A DNA stretch of 5,071 nucleotides from CAYLXX01 sp964387955 (GTDB taxonomy: Bacteria; Patescibacteriota; Microgenomatia; UBA1406; GWC2-37-13): contig CAYLXX010000051.1 in NCBI GenBank assembly GCA_964387955.1, forward strand, positions 1 to 5,071, in the 5' to 3' direction. A program made the translations under genes and the position numbers. The notes beneath the pieces are model-generated. The model saw only the letters and a list, made by a program, of their open reading frames with translations. It did no database searches and was not told the DNA's origin. Each line of letters starts with the position of its first letter. Positions within the stretch are counted from its first letter, which is position 1. Below, one piece after another: positions 5,020 through 5,071 of this stretch.

Positions 5020-5071
5020 GTCAGAAGTATAATACGTGAAAAGTAGTTGTTATGCTTTAGTCCATAGACAA
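5020..5071. other. Unassignable tail beyond the adapter
   Basis: This 52-base tail follows the adapter arm, contains a chance TATAAT at 5028-5033, and shows no coding or structural signal I can support. Since it lies beyond the flow-cell end of an adapter it is probably read noise or an unrelated joined fragment, and should not be annotated. Confidence 0.6.

Noticed and set aside
5028..5038. TATAAT followed by GTG, resembling a leaderless gene start
   Set aside because: It lies beyond the adapter match in sequence that is probably not genomic, the -10 is only 2 nt from the GTG, and no -35 is well placed.
4940..5071. Minus-strand open frame over the right end, reading TLFPYTPLFQS near its end
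   Set aside because: It is the translation of Illumina adapter, a near copy of the familiar TLFPYTTLFRS contaminant peptide, not a gene.

Overview
This AT-rich 5.1-kb draft scaffold looks like a small-genome bacterium of the Patescibacteria/CPR type, perhaps Microgenomates-like. That placement is inferred from the style of the PMT-like C-terminus, the compact DnaG and RpoD, the PilM-like protein and the tight gene packing; no phylogenetic test was possible. TGA is used as a genuine stop in at least two genes (279-281 and 2442-2444), so the standard bacterial code applies and the TGA=Gly code of Gracilibacteria/Absconditabacteria does not.

Layout. At the left edge (1-281, +) is the C-terminal tail of a protein resembling the soluble end of PMT/GT39-type membrane glycosyltransferases. 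It runs tail-to-tail with, and overlaps by 19 bp, a minus-strand pair: a 72-aa XRE/Cro-type repressor (989-1207) followed by a CPBP-family intramembrane protease (263-943). Upstream of the repressor, at 1208-1356, is AT-rich DNA with a perfect TATAAT -10 box inside an inverted repeat, a likely autoregulatory operator. Next come the two core genes dnaG (primase) and rpoD (housekeeping sigma factor), both minus strand and coupled by an ATGA start/stop overlap. A 100-N assembly gap interrupts dnaG. Divergent from dnaG, across a 72-bp promoter region, is a PilM/GspL-like actin-fold protein (4148-4954, +), probably from type IV pilus or secretion machinery.

The right end is not biological. From about 4953 the sequence matches, with errors, the reverse complement of the dual-indexed Illumina TruSeq P5 adapter, including an 8-nt slot where the index would sit. 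The apparent TAG stop of the PilM-like gene uses the first two bases of this adapter, so that gene is truncated by artefact. The last roughly 50 bases are unassignable.

How the genes relate. DnaG primes DNA replication and RpoD directs housekeeping transcription; their pairing is the core of the classical macromolecular-synthesis operon, seen here without rpsU. RpoD region 2.4 is canonical, which agrees with the TATAAT-like -10 boxes found here. Three ATG starts without a Shine-Dalgarno (CPBP, dnaG, pilM-like) each have a -10-like hexamer ending 7-8 nt upstream, suggesting leaderless transcripts, whereas the XRE gene has a leader and a clear GGAG site. I see no convincing new multi-gene system. 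The most notable biological items are the autoregulated XRE-CPBP module and the repeated leaderless architecture; the most important practical items are the adapter chimera and the gap in dnaG.
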